Source of the DNA: Eonycteris spelaea
Lineage: Eukaryota > Chordata > Mammalia > Chiroptera > Pteropodidae
Direction of reading: 5' to 3'
NCBI GenBank assembly: GCA_003508835.1
Contig: PUFA01000003.1
Coordinates: 18,795,501 to 18,859,500 of the forward strand
Length of the DNA: 64,000 bases
The position numbers were made by a program, and so were the translations under genes. A model generated the notes under the pieces. It searched no databases. It was not told where the DNA came from and worked only from the letters and a program-made list of their open reading frames with translations. Positions 34,641 to 46,812 of this stretch are shown in pieces. How positions within the stretch are numbered: the stretch's first letter is position 1; each line of letters opens with the position of its first letter.

Positions 34641-35944
34641 ATTACGCTGGGTGCTACCGAGTTTCAGACCCCGCTCCCCATGGCTGGGAGGTGTCCTAGC
34701 TGGTCCGCCGTCCTCCCTGCCTCACACACCCTCTGGAGAGGTGGGGGGGACACACAGGGGCCCCCTGGGAGTGCGATTCTTTTTAGCATTTCTGCCTAAC
34801 GGCCCCAGCTCCTGTGGAAGAGTGGGGATGGCTTAGGTTTTGCTAGCCATTAACGGGTTGTGTGTGGACACCTGGGTGCAGTGGCATTTTGACTTCCCTG
34901 GGGACATTTTAGTATCTTTTCTAGAAGGCACCACGGCAGCTGCGTAGCCAGCCAGCCTCCGAGTGTGCTCTGCCCACAGGCCACCCTATGCCATGTGCCA
35001 AGGATTCCCGTGTCGCGCCACGGCCACCAAGCCCGTGGACTTCACAGGGGGCGCAGGTGCCAGGTGAGAGGGTCACGGCCTGCGTGGAGAAGGCCCAGTT
35101 CCGTTTTGGGAGAGAGGATGGGGAGGTCAGGGCTGAGAAATGCTCAGGTGCGTAGTCTGCAGAGAGGGACGGACACCCTTCTGGGGAGGAAGCACGATGA
35201 CAGCCGCACTGGCACGTGACCCCTGCTCTGCAGCTGAGCTGCAGGTGGCCCTGGGCTAGGCAAGTTCCCCCTCTGAGGCTCAGTTTCTCCTCTAATGCAG
35301 GACTGGGAGTTGTAAAAGTCCACTGCGGCCACACCCTCAACGGGCCTGCGGTGTCCTCCCGCGTAGCCACCTCAGTGTCTCTGGGCCAGATCCTTGGTCA
35401 CACAGGTCACAGAGAGCTCGACTTCTGCTGTCTCGGGCTGCTGCACCCCACCGTGGCTTTCGACTGTCCCTCCCCCACAATCCCCACCTTGCCCAGGGGC
35501 CTCAGGGAGGTGCCAGATTACAGGGGAACTGGGTGCGAACCCAGCCGGGCTTCCAGAGGATGCGTGTTCTGCAGCGTCAGAGTGGGGGCAGCATTTGGCC
35601 AGAATGGTGGAGGCAGGACAGGCTGGGGAAAGTGCTCGACGTGCTCCCTCACCCAGCACCTGAGCGAGGAAAGGAGGCTGACCCGGGTTTTTGCTCCTGA
35701 CTCTCAGTGGCCAAGGACAGTCGTGGAGCTGGGCAGTGGCTGTGGCAGGGTCTGGAAGCCGCTTCTCCAGAATGTACATAAATTCTTTACCTACAGCGCC
35801 ACAGGCCCTGTGTGAGGGGTGTGAGGTGGCCGACAGGGACCGGCTTGACAGAGACACAGTATGAGAGACAGAGGGTTCTGAGTTTCCTCCAACTGATAAC
35901 AGAATCAAACTGCAAACGGAGGTAGTGAGTGCTACTGCTACTCA

Positions 35945-36080
35945 CCATCCTATTTTTGCAGTTGCTCTCATTTCATCCTCAAAAGTTGCATGAAGGAGCT
36001 AGTGTCGCCATCATTATCCCATTTTTCAAATGAGGAAACTGAGGTGGAGCTGGGCCTTGAACCCCAGCAGTCAGGCTTAA
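35945..36080 (-). mobile_element. MIR SINE fragment
   Basis: Antisense MIR: tctcatttcatcctcaaaag, tcattatcccatttttcaaatgagg, aaactgaggtggagctgggcc, cttgaaccccagcagtcaggc. Confidence 0.7.
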
Positions 36081-37029
36081 GGGTTCCTAAGTAGTTGCGA
36101 TGCTGCCCTCAGCTCTAGGAGAATTTACCCATTTTGCTCAGGGCTGAAGAGATGGGATCCCTGGCCTCAGAACTCACGGAAGAGCGGGAGAGGGAGACAA
36201 ATAAAGACAAGTCCTAACACCAGTGCCAAGTGTTAGCCCAGAGGTGTGGACTGGGCTCCTTGAAGGCGGGGCCGGATGCACGGGCTCTGCTGGGGTCAGG
36301 GAAGGGACTCTACTGAGGGAGTGACCTGCAGCTGAGCTCTAAGGCCCCCAGGCAGTCAGGGGCGCAGGGCAGGGGTAGGAGAACATTCTGGCCAAGGGAA
36401 CAAACAGTGTGTGGAAAGTAAGGGTCAGAAGCTTGAGGCTGGCGCAGCGGGAACAATGAGCAGTGGGGGTGTGGGGTTCCAAGGCAGAAGCTCGGCGAGT
36501 TCAGAGAGGCAAGTGAGGCCGCGGAGGGGCAGTCAGGGGAGGCTCTGGAAGGGAGAGGAAACTGCTTGGCGCTGCGGGCAGTCCTGGAGAAGGCAGGGAA
36601 GGGCAGCTGGAGACCAACTAGAAGATTGTACCTTTGGACCCATGAAGCTGCTTCTTATTACTCACAGCCATATCCCTGCCCTTCTCCCTGCCCCAGACCT
36701 CTGGGACCAGTGCCCAGGGGCTCCAGGGGGAAGGAACTGTGGGAGGGAGGAGGGCAGAGTCACCCTCCAAGGCCTCATCTAGGTGTCAGATGTCCTAGTT
36801 ATGCCTTAGCCCTCAAAAAACACTTCTGCCTCCCGGCCGTTGTCCACTTCGATTTGGAGACAAGGCCCAGATCAGTGACCCCGCCTGACAGCCTCAAGGA
36901 TCCTGGCCCTGCCTGTGTTTTCCATAGGAATTAAAACCTCAGATTTGCCTCCAAACTTGCCCTTTTCTGCTAAGCAGACACCATCCACCACGAACACTGC
37001 CTGGCATTGGGCTGGGAAGAACAAACTGG

Positions 37030-37265
37030 AAGCTTGCAATTTTCAGGCTTAATTGCACAGTTACATATAATATTATAATACAACTTTTATTGCGCTGAGA
37101 AAGTCCAAGCATTTCCTTTTCCTATTTATACTCGAGCTCAGTCCCTCCTCTGCTATAATTTCCCTCCCTGCCTGCTGCAGAAGCTGATGGCTATTTGGTT
37201 CCAGGGAAATTAAGATGTGAGTGGAAACTCGATTAACAAATGTTATTGATCGTTCACCACGTGCT
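37030..37265. other. AT-rich unique block, candidate conserved non-coding element
   Basis: tcaggcttaattgcacagtta, aatattataatacaacttttat, cctatttatactcgagctcag and gtggaaactcgattaacaaatg show no repeat family and stand out from the flanks. Confidence 0.35.
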
Positions 37266-37371
37266 TGACACAGGCTTCATGCCGAGTAGGGTTTTAAACA
37301 AGACCTCAAACCTGCTTTTGAGGGGCTTCTGGCTTCACTGAGCAGGTAAGACGAATCTACAGAAATACGTC

Positions 37372-37552
37372 CTCACTTAAAGTCATCATAGGTTCTTCGA
37401 ACTGTGGCGTAATGACGTATGGTGAAACAATGTATAACAAAGCCAGTGTTACCATAGGCTCATATAAACAAGAGTTAAGTTCCTATGGCATCTCAGCAAC
37501 GTTATAGGGAAACAATGAATGAAATGATGTTATTCGAGGATCTGCTGTATTA
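37372..37552. mobile_element. ancient interspersed repeat (class uncertain)
   Basis: The run cgtcctcacttaaagtcatc, ataggttcttcgaactgtggcg, agccagtgttaccataggctc, ataaacaagagttaagttcct and aggatctgctgtatta is a widespread old mammalian repeat motif. I cannot place the family; a DNA transposon is likely. Confidence 0.5.
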
Positions 37553-38476
37553 GAGGGAAATAGGAACCAAGAAGGAATTCGTCTAGGCTAGGTCCTACAG
37601 CCAGGGATGTGGGAGCCTGTGAGAGGTGGGTGTCTGGACTACACAGCTGTCTGGGCAGGACCCCCCTGCCTGGCGAGACCGCATGATGGCGCACAGCAAG
37701 CACACTCTCTAAAGCACAGCCAGATAATCCAGCTTCCCCTGTACATTTGGCTTTACCAGTGCACATCTCAGGGGCAGGAGCCTTCCTTCCCTCTGCCACA
37801 TCTGCCCCCAGCCACAGAATCCAGCACCAAGGACTCGACTCTTTCACAGCCTCAGGGAAGGGTCCCTCATCTGTCAGCACTTACAAAGTAACTACCCACC
37901 TCCACCACTCAGTTCTTCCATTTGCACCAAGAGGAAACATTTTCTCAAGGCACAAGAATCTTCCAACCTCTGCCCCCCAGGCCAGAGAAGCCTGGCTGAT
38001 CCACTGAGGAGCTGGAATGCTCAGAGATTTCCTCAAATCTAGGAAGTCCAGTCCCCCTTTGAAGTCTTAAGATCAAAAAATGGTGAATAAGAAATACAAG
38101 GTTAGAAATTTAAAAAAGAGTTGGCAAAAAACATCATTATTTGCAGAGGACAGGATTGGACACTTTCCTATACAAACAACAGACAAGTTCAAAAATAGGT
38201 TAGAGGATCCCATTTACTTGGCAACAAAAATAGATATACCACCTTAGGAAAAAGCTCTTAAGAACTGTGTAAGATCCATACAAAGAAAGTTTTAAAACAT
38301 GACCAAAGCACTTTTTAAAAAAACTTAAATGGAAAGCATACCTTGCTCTTGGATAGGGAGCCGCAATATTGTAATCATGCCAATTTTCCCTAAATAGTTC
38401 AATAAATGCAAGATGATCCCAATAAAAATATCAATCAGAATTTCTATTGAAATCAGATAAGCTGACTGTAAAGTTC

Positions 38477-38519
<43 letters not shown>
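38477..38519. repeat. (TA)n microsatellite
   Basis: About 21 AT/TA units with one AA interruption, inside the L1 copy. Confidence 0.9.
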
Positions 38520-38520
<1 letters not shown>

Positions 38521-39452
38521 CATTTAATAATAGCCAAGAGATTTTTGAAACAGATGAGTAATGGGAGTAAGAAGACTAGCCTTATAGATGTGAAAACACA
38601 TTATGAAGCCATGAAAATAAAGTATTTGGTACTGGATCATGAACAGAGGGATAGATCAATAAAATAACAGATCATTCATGATTAGACTCATGTTAGATAA
38701 TATATAGAAGAACTTAGCATCTAATAAAGGTGAGATTTCAATTTTATTTTAAGATGGATTTTTTTTTTTAAAAATAAATGAAATTATGACAACTGGCCAG
38801 TCATGTAGGACATGAAACAAAACTTGGATCCCTTTCTCACTCCTTACACAAAAATAAATGATCAATATAGCAAGAATTTAAAAGTTTTTTAAAAATCAGG
38901 AAAAGGAAATATTGGAGAATTATTTTATATTTCCAAAGGGAAATGCTTCTCTTAGAAAGACAGAAAACCCAGAAGCCATAAGAGATTGATAAATTTGACT
39001 AAATAATGGCTTAAAAATTTGTGACATCAAGAATTCCTTAACAAAATCAAGATACAAATAATTGGGAAAAATATTTGCAAAACATATGATGAAAGAGGGC
39101 TATTATCCTTTACAGAGAGAGCTAAGAGCAAATCGGGAAAAAAACTTATCGCTTGTTAGAAAAACTGGCAAAAACCATGAACAGAAAGATCACAGAAAAA
39201 GAAATACAAATAGCTTTTAAACATGTGAAAAATGTTCAAGTACTCCGCATAAAAACATTACTCTGAATAAAAATTAAATAGATTTTAATTTTCATCTATC
39301 AGATGGGCAAAATGAAAAACTTTGGCGATCCAGAAATTTCCCTGTAGATATTTATCTTAAAGTTTTTTTACCACACGCACCCAAACTTAAGTAAAAAGAT
39401 CGTCCCTGCAACATTGATTCTATAGCCAGAGAGTGGGAGCAAACAGTGTGCT

Positions 39453-39467
39453 CCCCCCGGGGGGGGG
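39453..39467. repeat. C6-G9 homopolymer junction
   Basis: Six C's directly followed by nine G's, then tggggg. A perfect short inverted repeat that is hard to sequence; found within the L1 fragment. Confidence 0.85.
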
Positions 39468-40299
39468 TGGGGGACTATCTAGATAAATCACGGAGTAGTA
39501 TGCGGCCATTAAAAACAGTGAGGTAATCTGTATGTGGATGTATAGAGAAGTGGCTCTAAGATTTTACTGCAAAGCATGCTGCATAGTGCATGGTTTGTTA
39601 TCACATTTGGGAAAGAAAAATGACTTGGAGGTGCATGGGCTATCTTTGGAAAGATACAGTAAAAACTGTTATGTGTCCTTTCCGAGATGAGTTGGAGAGT
39701 GCCCAGTGAGGGGCAGAAGGTAGATTTATTTCCCCTATAATTATCTCTTTTTGGTGATATTTGAATTTGAAAGCCGTTACTATTAAACAATGTTGAATGA
39801 TTTTGGATTTCTCCCCCTCTTTTCCATATTCCCAAATCTTTGGGATTTTTGGTAATGTCTGATCACTACCGATTTGTTCTAGACCTTTCAGTTACTCAAA
39901 TTCAGTTTTTATGTCTGTGAAATGATGTTAATGACACTGGGCTGCCTATCTTATAGGTGATTGTGAGGATTGGATGAGAATTGAACAAGAACAGGCTTTG
40001 GCTGCCATCGAATCCATAGGATACAACTGTTAGGATATTAGGGTGGCCCATGTTCTGTCTAGCACCTACCAACGTATAGCAATATTTCTGTGGCTGGCAA
40101 GGCAGGCCATGCACGAGAGCCGGATTCTCCAATAATAGAAGAAATAGAAATACTTATTTCACATATATGAACTCATTTGTTATGCCCATTTACAGGTATG
40201 GCTACTCACCTACAGAATTGAAGTGACCCATTGAAGGCACCCAGATAGTAAGAGGCTAAGTTTCCCACCTGGACCCTGTCATTTCTTTACTACAGAACT

Positions 40300-40565
40300 T
40301 TTGATGACTCCTTTGAGGGATCCCACTGTCCTAGTCTGCCCATCATGGTCCCCCACAGTCTGATCTTGACCTTGTTTCTCAGTGCTTTCCGACCTGGGCT
40401 CTCTGTTTCAAGCTAGTCTGTGCACGGCCTCCAAACAAACCATGATGATTTCAGCCTCCCTGTCTGTTCCTTTAAACTGCCACATCTCTTCCAAATCCTG
40501 TCTGAGTCTCACTTCTTCCCTGACACCCTCCCCCTCTAACCCAAGGTGACTTTTCACTGCGTGGA
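40300..40565 (-). mobile_element. L2 LINE fragment
   Basis: Antisense L2-like phrases (gccaccacatctcttccaaatc-type: ctgccacatctcttccaaatcc, gtgacttttcactgcgtgg, ctccaggaggcctccaacgcc). Confidence 0.45.
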
Positions 40566-40639
40566 AACCAGCCTCCAGGAGGCCTCCAACGCCCCTCACC
40601 TCCTGGTATTCACACTTTGTGTAACTTTCTCCTACATTG

Positions 40640-41063
40640 CATCAGGGTTGGTCCGTGTGACCATAGGATACAGACAAGTGATGGTGTGACATTTCGAAAG
40701 CTAGGTTATAATAGATATTTTTGACTTGCTTTCTCTCAGAATGCTCTCTGTGGGGGAAACCAATTACCGTGCTGGGAGACACTTAAGCAGCCATCAAGAC
40801 GTCCAAATGAGGAGAAACTGAGGCCTCCCACAAACAACCAGCCCCAACTTGCCAGCTACTAAGTGAGACACCTTGAAAGCACATCTTTCACTTCATTCTT
40901 GTCTTCAGGTGACTGTAACCTTGGGAAACTGAGCCAGAACTCCCTAGCTAAGCTGCTCCTGAATTCCTGAATATAAAAATCATGAGCATAATAAATGTTT
41001 ATTGTTTCAAGCTGCTAAAGGTTTTGGGCATTTTTGTTACACAGCAACAACTAACTAATACAC
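40640..41063 (+). mobile_element. LTR of the ERVL-MaLR MLT1 group, 5' end decayed
   Basis: ggtccgtgtgaccataggatac, gtgatggtgtgacatttcg, ctaggttataatagatattttt, ctctctgtgggggaaaccaa, acacttaagcagccatcaagac, tcctgaattcctgaatataaaaatc, gagcataataaatgtttattgtttcaagc and aacaactaactaatacac follow the MLT1 consensus order to its terminus. Confidence 0.8.
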
Positions 41064-41439
41064 ATTTCTCTTAACCCTTCTGGAGTAAGGACCTTACCCC
41101 TTGGCTCTTGCCCATTTACTGTCTTGCCTAGCTTTGTGCATGTGTAATCTTGTCTCCCCCACTCCAAAAAGAATATATATACCTAGTTAGGGGGCTGGGA
41201 ACAGAGGGAGAGAGAGCCACAGTGATTTTTCCAGCTCATTATTTGTAAGGGAAGGCAGGTGAGTAACTGAAAGGCTACAGTACACAAATGCACAATCCTT
41301 CCTGCTTGATTCGTACCCTCACAAGTAGCAAATGACTCATATATAAACTCCCTACAAACCTATCACCTAAGACCTACAACCCACCTTCATATCATGTGTG
41401 TGTTCGAACTGTTCCACAGTAAATCAGGCTCATCACCCA

Positions 41440-42110
41440 TTTATGAGGAAAGAGGGAGAGGAGGACCTGGAAAGGGCTATAGCTTCTTAATTACACTGAA
41501 TGCTACTCATGATTTATTTACTCAGGCCACACCCATCCCCAAAATACCACTTTCAAAGCCTGAGTGACGGCCTCCCCCACCCCCTCCTCCCGCCCCCTGC
41601 TTCGGTATTTCTGATGCTCATTGCTTAAGCCCAAAGAACAATTTAGGAGTTTTAGAGTCGCAACAAAAAATCCTGTGAAGGGAGCTGCTACTGCTGCTTT
41701 TAAAACAGCTCCCACCCTAGCCTCTCCGAAGCCTGCCAGCCCTGTCTCCAGAGACACATCTCCAAACTGCCCGGGCTGTTTTCCCTACGGGCAGCTGGGC
41801 GGGAGGACACGACCCTTTCTCTGCTCTCTCCATCCTCCCATCTCTTTCCCAGGCCGCAGGATGATTTTTCAAGACTAATCAGAAAAAAAGTAGAAGGGAG
41901 GAGGAGCCCCTTTTGCAAAATGGTGTCTAAACAGAGGCAGTCCACCATTTTTTTTTTTTTTTGGGCTGGGTGGGTGGAGGTGACCAAAGATACAATTATA
42001 ATGTAGCCCATCCTCTCCCACAAGACCCATTTTAACCAGTGTGTAATAAAGCCCCAGCTGATCCACCCTCTGATTTGGGTCAGATGAGATGAATTTTTAG
42101 CTTTTCTGGG
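41440..42110. other. unique block with AT-rich and poly-T parts, candidate conserved non-coding element
   Basis: The stretch at 41485-41700 (tcttaattacactgaatgc, gctcattgcttaagcccaaag, aacaatttaggagttttagagtcgc) and 41860-42090 has no repeat family. A T15 run lies at 41948-41962 and a G10 run at 42135-42144 just beyond. Inference from texture only. Confidence 0.3.
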
Positions 42111-42479
42111 GAGTCTGTGCCAGTGGGGGAAAAAGGGGGGGGGGAAGGAACAAACAAATAGGCTACAGTTCCCTGGGAGCAAGCATGGAGCAGACTGAGC
42201 AGGGACTTGGGAGGTCCACCCTTTGCTTCCGTCCACTGTGTCTTTGTTTCCAAATTAGCCATCCAGGTCCAAAACCTTGGCTGAGATTATGGCTCTCCCT
42301 CTCTTACGCCCTTGCTCCTGACATCAGTGCACGGTTTCTGCACCATCTCTCTCACTTCTCTCCTCCCCCCTATTCCTGCTGCCTTGATCAGAAGCAGGTC
42401 CCTTCTCACCTCCGGCTCCCAGAGTCTACACACCCTGGGCTCCAACACGTGGCCCCTGCCTGCCTTGCTCAACAACTGA

Positions 42480-42660
42480 AGGTGTTACCAACATTCCCAA
42501 CTCCCACCACCTTGGCCTTACTCATTCTATTCTCCCTACTGAAGCACAGTTCCCTCCCAACTTCGCCCTACCCCACCTTTATTGGGCTAACTCTTCCTCA
42601 TCCTTTAAGACTTAGCTTGGGTATCACCCCCTCCAGGAAGCCTAACTGAATTAGGTGCCT
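42480..42660 (-). mobile_element. L2 LINE fragment
   Basis: Antisense L2: actcttcctcatcctttaagacttagc, gggtatcaccccctccaggaagcc, taactgaattaggtgcc. Confidence 0.75.
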
Positions 42661-44395
42661 GTCACCCATGTTCTCTTCCTTCTCTCTCCTGGCCCTTAGT
42701 ACATAGAGACAGAACTGGAGAGTGAGTGCTACCATGATTTACATGGGTACTGGGGTACAGGATGTGAGGTACTAGGGGTGGAGGTCAGGATAGGGGCCGA
42801 CAGACTACAGTGCGTGCTGCAGGATGAGCATTGGGGTGTCAGGGATCCCCATAACTTGTAAGGTAAGAAGGGTTGCCAGGAGGAAAGTGACATGCAGCCC
42901 AATCTAAACCCAGGTGTGTGAAAGGCAGTGGCCAATCAGCCGTGGGAGTGCTGGGCCCGGGAGGGATTGGACAGAGACAAAAATAGGGGTATGACCCTGC
43001 CCTGCTCTCTATAGTGCAGGAATTTACCATGCAGTGAGGGAGGCAGGATACTTAGAAATGGCTACAGTAATTTACTAAGCATCACTTACTAAGTTGTAAA
43101 AGGAGCAACAGATATCCAGATGGAGAGCTCAACAGAGAGAGTAGTGAGAAAGTTCTTCTAAAACAGACAAGAATGGGATTAGACAAAAGTTGGATTATTT
43201 CTATATCCTCCCAGGAAACTTTCATGCCTTCCCTTTCTCCTTCATCCTGATATTCATCATGGTCTTCTATTGAGAGACCAGCTGCCCGGTGCATTCCCAC
43301 CTTGGAGCTCTTGGCCTCCTCCTTCCTTTGTCAGAGGTGCCCTCACCTTTTCCATCCTGAGACTCCCATCACCCTCCAATAGTCCTGAACACTCATCAAG
43401 CCCGTCAGACAGTTAGAGAGGAGTGCAGGGGGCCTTTAGACTCATAAAAACCTCCAACTCCATTAGGATGCTGAACGCATAGGTTGCACATATATAGGTA
43501 TAGCTAGTTCTCAAAGGCATGCAGGTGGAATTGTGGAAAATTCAACATGAGTGTATGTGAAAATGTTTCTGAATCATACAAGACAGGTATGGCCAGGTGG
43601 AGTTTCATGAAATGTTTTCAGCTTTGAAAAGGATCCTTATCTTCCAAAGGATGGGGCCCACAGGACTAAATGTGCATTTCTTGACAGTAAGAATGGTTTG
43701 CTTTTCTGTATCCTCTACAGATGGAGCGCGGAGCTTCGCACCAACAGGCATTTGGCATGTGTTTGTTGGTGACTCATGGAGCACTCATGGGCCTGGTTAC
43801 CTTGAAATGATCAGTATCACATTGACTTTCCCAAGGAGGAAATAACCTGGGAGCATAAGTAGTAGAGAATGGCAAAGCTCTTGCAAGTACTAACTCTTGT
43901 GCATGCTTCGCCCTTCTAGTGACGCTGGGCCCTGTTCCACATTGTGCACCTGTGCTTATGCGTAGCCAAGGAGAGCAAAATGTGAAACCAGAAAATTCAC
44001 GTGAGTTAAATCTCCCAGGGGAAAAATGGGAGTCTTATTTCTTCTGAGTAGACAACTTATGAATTGAGATACAAAGGATTTCCTCTGAAAACCTTCGGCC
44101 CAATAATGTTCCATAATTGCTATCACCTCAGAATGTAACAGACACAGTGAGACTCTCCATTGTCTTCCTGAGTATTCACAGTTTGAGAGGTAAGGGGAGC
44201 ATCTGGTTGGTGCCCCGGGAAAGGAGAGCAGAGCAGTTTTCTCTCCTCCTCTCCCAGAGGGACCTGGGTCAGCTGGAAGTGTGTGTCACACTGGATTTCC
44301 ACACCATTTGGTCCATGATATCACTACTGTGCTAAACATATCCTGTCACATTCATAGAACCACTGAACCCTGAGCATGTCAGACCACGTCCGAGC
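42661..44395. other. intron or 5' flank, nothing recognised
   Basis: Unique, moderately AT-rich. No gene, RNA gene or clear repeat. 43870-44030 carries several CpGs (cttcgcccttctagtgacgc, cttatgcgtagccaagg) but not enough for an island. Confidence 0.45.
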
Positions 44396-44404
44396 ATGTC
44401 AGAG

Positions 44405-44640
44405 CAGTTTTAATTTCATGCGCCATTTCTTAAGCACCTACTATGTGCCCGGTATTAAGTGGGCTCTTTTACATATAATTCTTCATTTAATTCTTACAAT
44501 AACACTGTGAACCGGTTACTTCTATCCCCATTTTCCAAGAGGAGATGGAGCCCAGAGCGGTAAAGTCCCATGTCCCAGGACACACAGTCAGTGGTCTGCT
44601 CCATTCAAGAAGCTCCATCTGAGAGCGTCCAAAGGCTAAA
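44405..44640 (-). mobile_element. MIR SINE, near full length
   Basis: Antisense order: tcttaagcacctactatgtgcc, cggtattaagtgggctc, cttacaataacactgtgaacc, atccccattttccaagagg, gcccagagcggtaaagtccc, acacacagtcagtggtctgctcc. Confidence 0.75.
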
Positions 44641-45525
44641 AACTGGGATTACGGTGGAGAGAGCTGAGACCACTGTGTGCCAACACCTGAAGGAGGCTCC
44701 TAGGATGTCAGAACTGGGCAGGGCCTCTCACAGCTGAGGATGCTAAGGCCCAGGAAGGGAAAAAGACCTGTCCACTAGCCATGGCAGCAAACAGTGTGCA
44801 CTCTTAGCCAGGGCCAGGGTGCTCCTTCCAGCGTGGGGAACCACAGCAACGGCAGACAGTGCGTTCTGCCTCCCACCCACCACTCAGCTCTCCACTATGG
44901 AGCAGAGACCCAGGCAGCAGTGAGCAGGGAGAAGCCTGCACAGCGCAAGCCAGCACTCCAGCACACCTTCTCATCCCGAAGGTTACTCTCCCTTCTACCA
45001 CCTGAAGCCAAGAGGTGGGACCAACGAGTCTCGAGTCTCGGTTTTCCCAAGACGTTCCTGGTTTAGGCATTGACAGCCCTGCATTCCGAGAACCCTCCTG
45101 GCCCCAGGAGAAGTGAGACGGTTGGTCACCCTAGACTATCTCCACCTCTCACCTCCCACCTCTGCTACCCTTCATGATCACATAACCTGGTTTCACTAGA
45201 CACACAATCCAGGGCCTTTGGCCCCAGCCCACACCCTTGGGGCACTGCTCTGCTCTAGTATATGCCAGAGAAAGAAATCCTCTTTTCACTGTGGATCACT
45301 CAACCCTGGCACTTTTCTGCTTTACTTGTGAGGGGGAAGGCCCTCTGCCTCCGGGCTCCCAGAAGGATCTGAGGCAGGGAGGGGCAGAAAAGTGGGGAGA
45401 CAGATGTGCTGGAAATGGGAAGAAGCGGGGCAAGGAAACTGATGACGCTGAGACAGGGAGAAAAGGGAGCTGAGGGAGGCAGGGGAAAGGGGGGTATGAA
45501 GGAGGGAAAGAAGGAGCAGGGCAAG
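44641..45525. other. intron or 5' flank, nothing recognised
   Basis: GC-moderate, with a purine-rich tract (gggagaaaagggagctgagg through gaaggagggaaagaaggagc, about 45375-45525). That tract produces the low-complexity Pro/Ser ORFs on the minus strand. Confidence 0.45.
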
Positions 45526-45529
45526 ATGG

Positions 45530-45870
45530 GTCACATAATTAAGGGCAAAAGTAAATTTCTGCGGCCAGCTGTGGTCCAGGTTTCAGCAAATACCCACTGG
45601 GCAGAGGTGTATTTAGCGTCACATGGAGCTGCGGGACGACCTAGTTTAATGAAGGGAAGACCCTCTGTAGTAGAAGTCACATCAAACAATTTTTTGCCCT
45701 TAAACCCAGAACTTTCACGGTATTGTGTGCATGGCAGCTTCTTAAATGTTCATTAATAAGGATGGTAAAAATAGTGATCGTTATCTCTGGCAATCCAGAG
45801 CAGGTCTTTCCAAGTCACTGTCAAAACAAGATTGGATAATTATCTTGGAAATTTGAGCAATATGGCATTT
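45530..45870. other. unique block, best candidate conserved non-coding element
   Basis: About 340 bp without repeat features: acataattaagggcaaaagt, ggtgtatttagcgtcacatgg, gtagaagtcacatcaaacaat, cttaaatgttcattaataagg, ggtaaaaatagtgatcgttatc, aagattggataattatcttgg. The last is a palindrome-like ataattat core. Looks like an intronic enhancer; no comparative data were available. Confidence 0.4.
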
Positions 45871-46770
45871 ATGGATGGGAAGGTGGCCCCAGTCCACTGG
45901 GAAACAGAGCAGGGCTGGCTCCACACGGAGGTGGCTGCTGAATGGAGTAACTGGAGGGCGCCTCACTAAGCCCTACCCACTCCAAGGCACATCTCTTTTA
46001 CCAGCCCAACCAGCTCGCTGTTTCCCCTGGGAATTTCCACTAGAGGCGATCATAACAAGGGACTCTGCCGGTGGAAACCCTCACAGCTCTTTTCCTCCTG
46101 CACCCAAGTTTGCAAAAACTTCTGGATTAGCCTGACGATAGTAGGTGTGAGAGCATCAGGCCAAATAGCTCGTCTCCTTGGAAGACCCAGGGAGCCTGCG
46201 CTGTGGACCTCGGGCTTACCGTCCACATCACTGGCCATGTGAGGCGTGGGAAGGGGAAGAATGGTGATAGAACCGGGCGAGGAAGGAGGGTTGACGCCGT
46301 GGAGGCCTCTCTATGAGAAAGGAATGGAGGGGAGGGCGCTCTAGAGGAAAACACGGGGCACAGCCTGGCATCGAGTGGCAAAGCCCATGGTGGGCCTCTC
46401 ACAACACTGGCTCCTTCCACCACCGCCCCCACCATCCAAGAAAAGGACACCGTGGTCAGAGATTTCGACCGCCAAGATCTGACATGTGTTTTTGGTTTGG
46501 GAGAGGTCCCCACTGTGACAGCCTCGCCGAGCAGCAGGACCTTACCGTCTGCTGGGGGAAAGGGGCTCCAATCCCTCTCCCTGGCAGTGAGCTCATGAGC
46601 ACATAGCCCAGGCCCAACCAGCTGGACACTGCGGCCAGAACTCTGCATCTTGCGTGAGTGACAGCTGGCCGCAGCAGATCGTGTCTCGTATGTTGCAACT
46701 ATGAGCTTCAATGACACAAATGTGTTTGGGATACCTGAATACCAGAGCCCTGTTGGTGATTCACATGGGT

Positions 46771-46774
<4 letters not shown>

Positions 46775-46810
<36 letters not shown>
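46775..46810. repeat. (AC)18 microsatellite
   Basis: Eighteen perfect AC units. Confidence 0.95.

Positions 46811-46812
<2 letters not shown>

Larger units (their letters stand above)
38030..39850 (+). mobile_element. L1 3' half (ORF2 end and 3' UTR), old L1ME/L1M-like
   Basis: Sense order: ggacaggattggacactttcc, ggcaacaaaaatagatatacc, aagatgatcccaataaaaatatc, ttccttaacaaaatcaagatac, cacagaaaaagaaatacaaatagc, gtatgcggccattaaaaacag. A TA-rich microsatellite (38477-38519) is embedded. Frames are thoroughly broken. This is the longest single repeat in the window. Confidence 0.85.
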
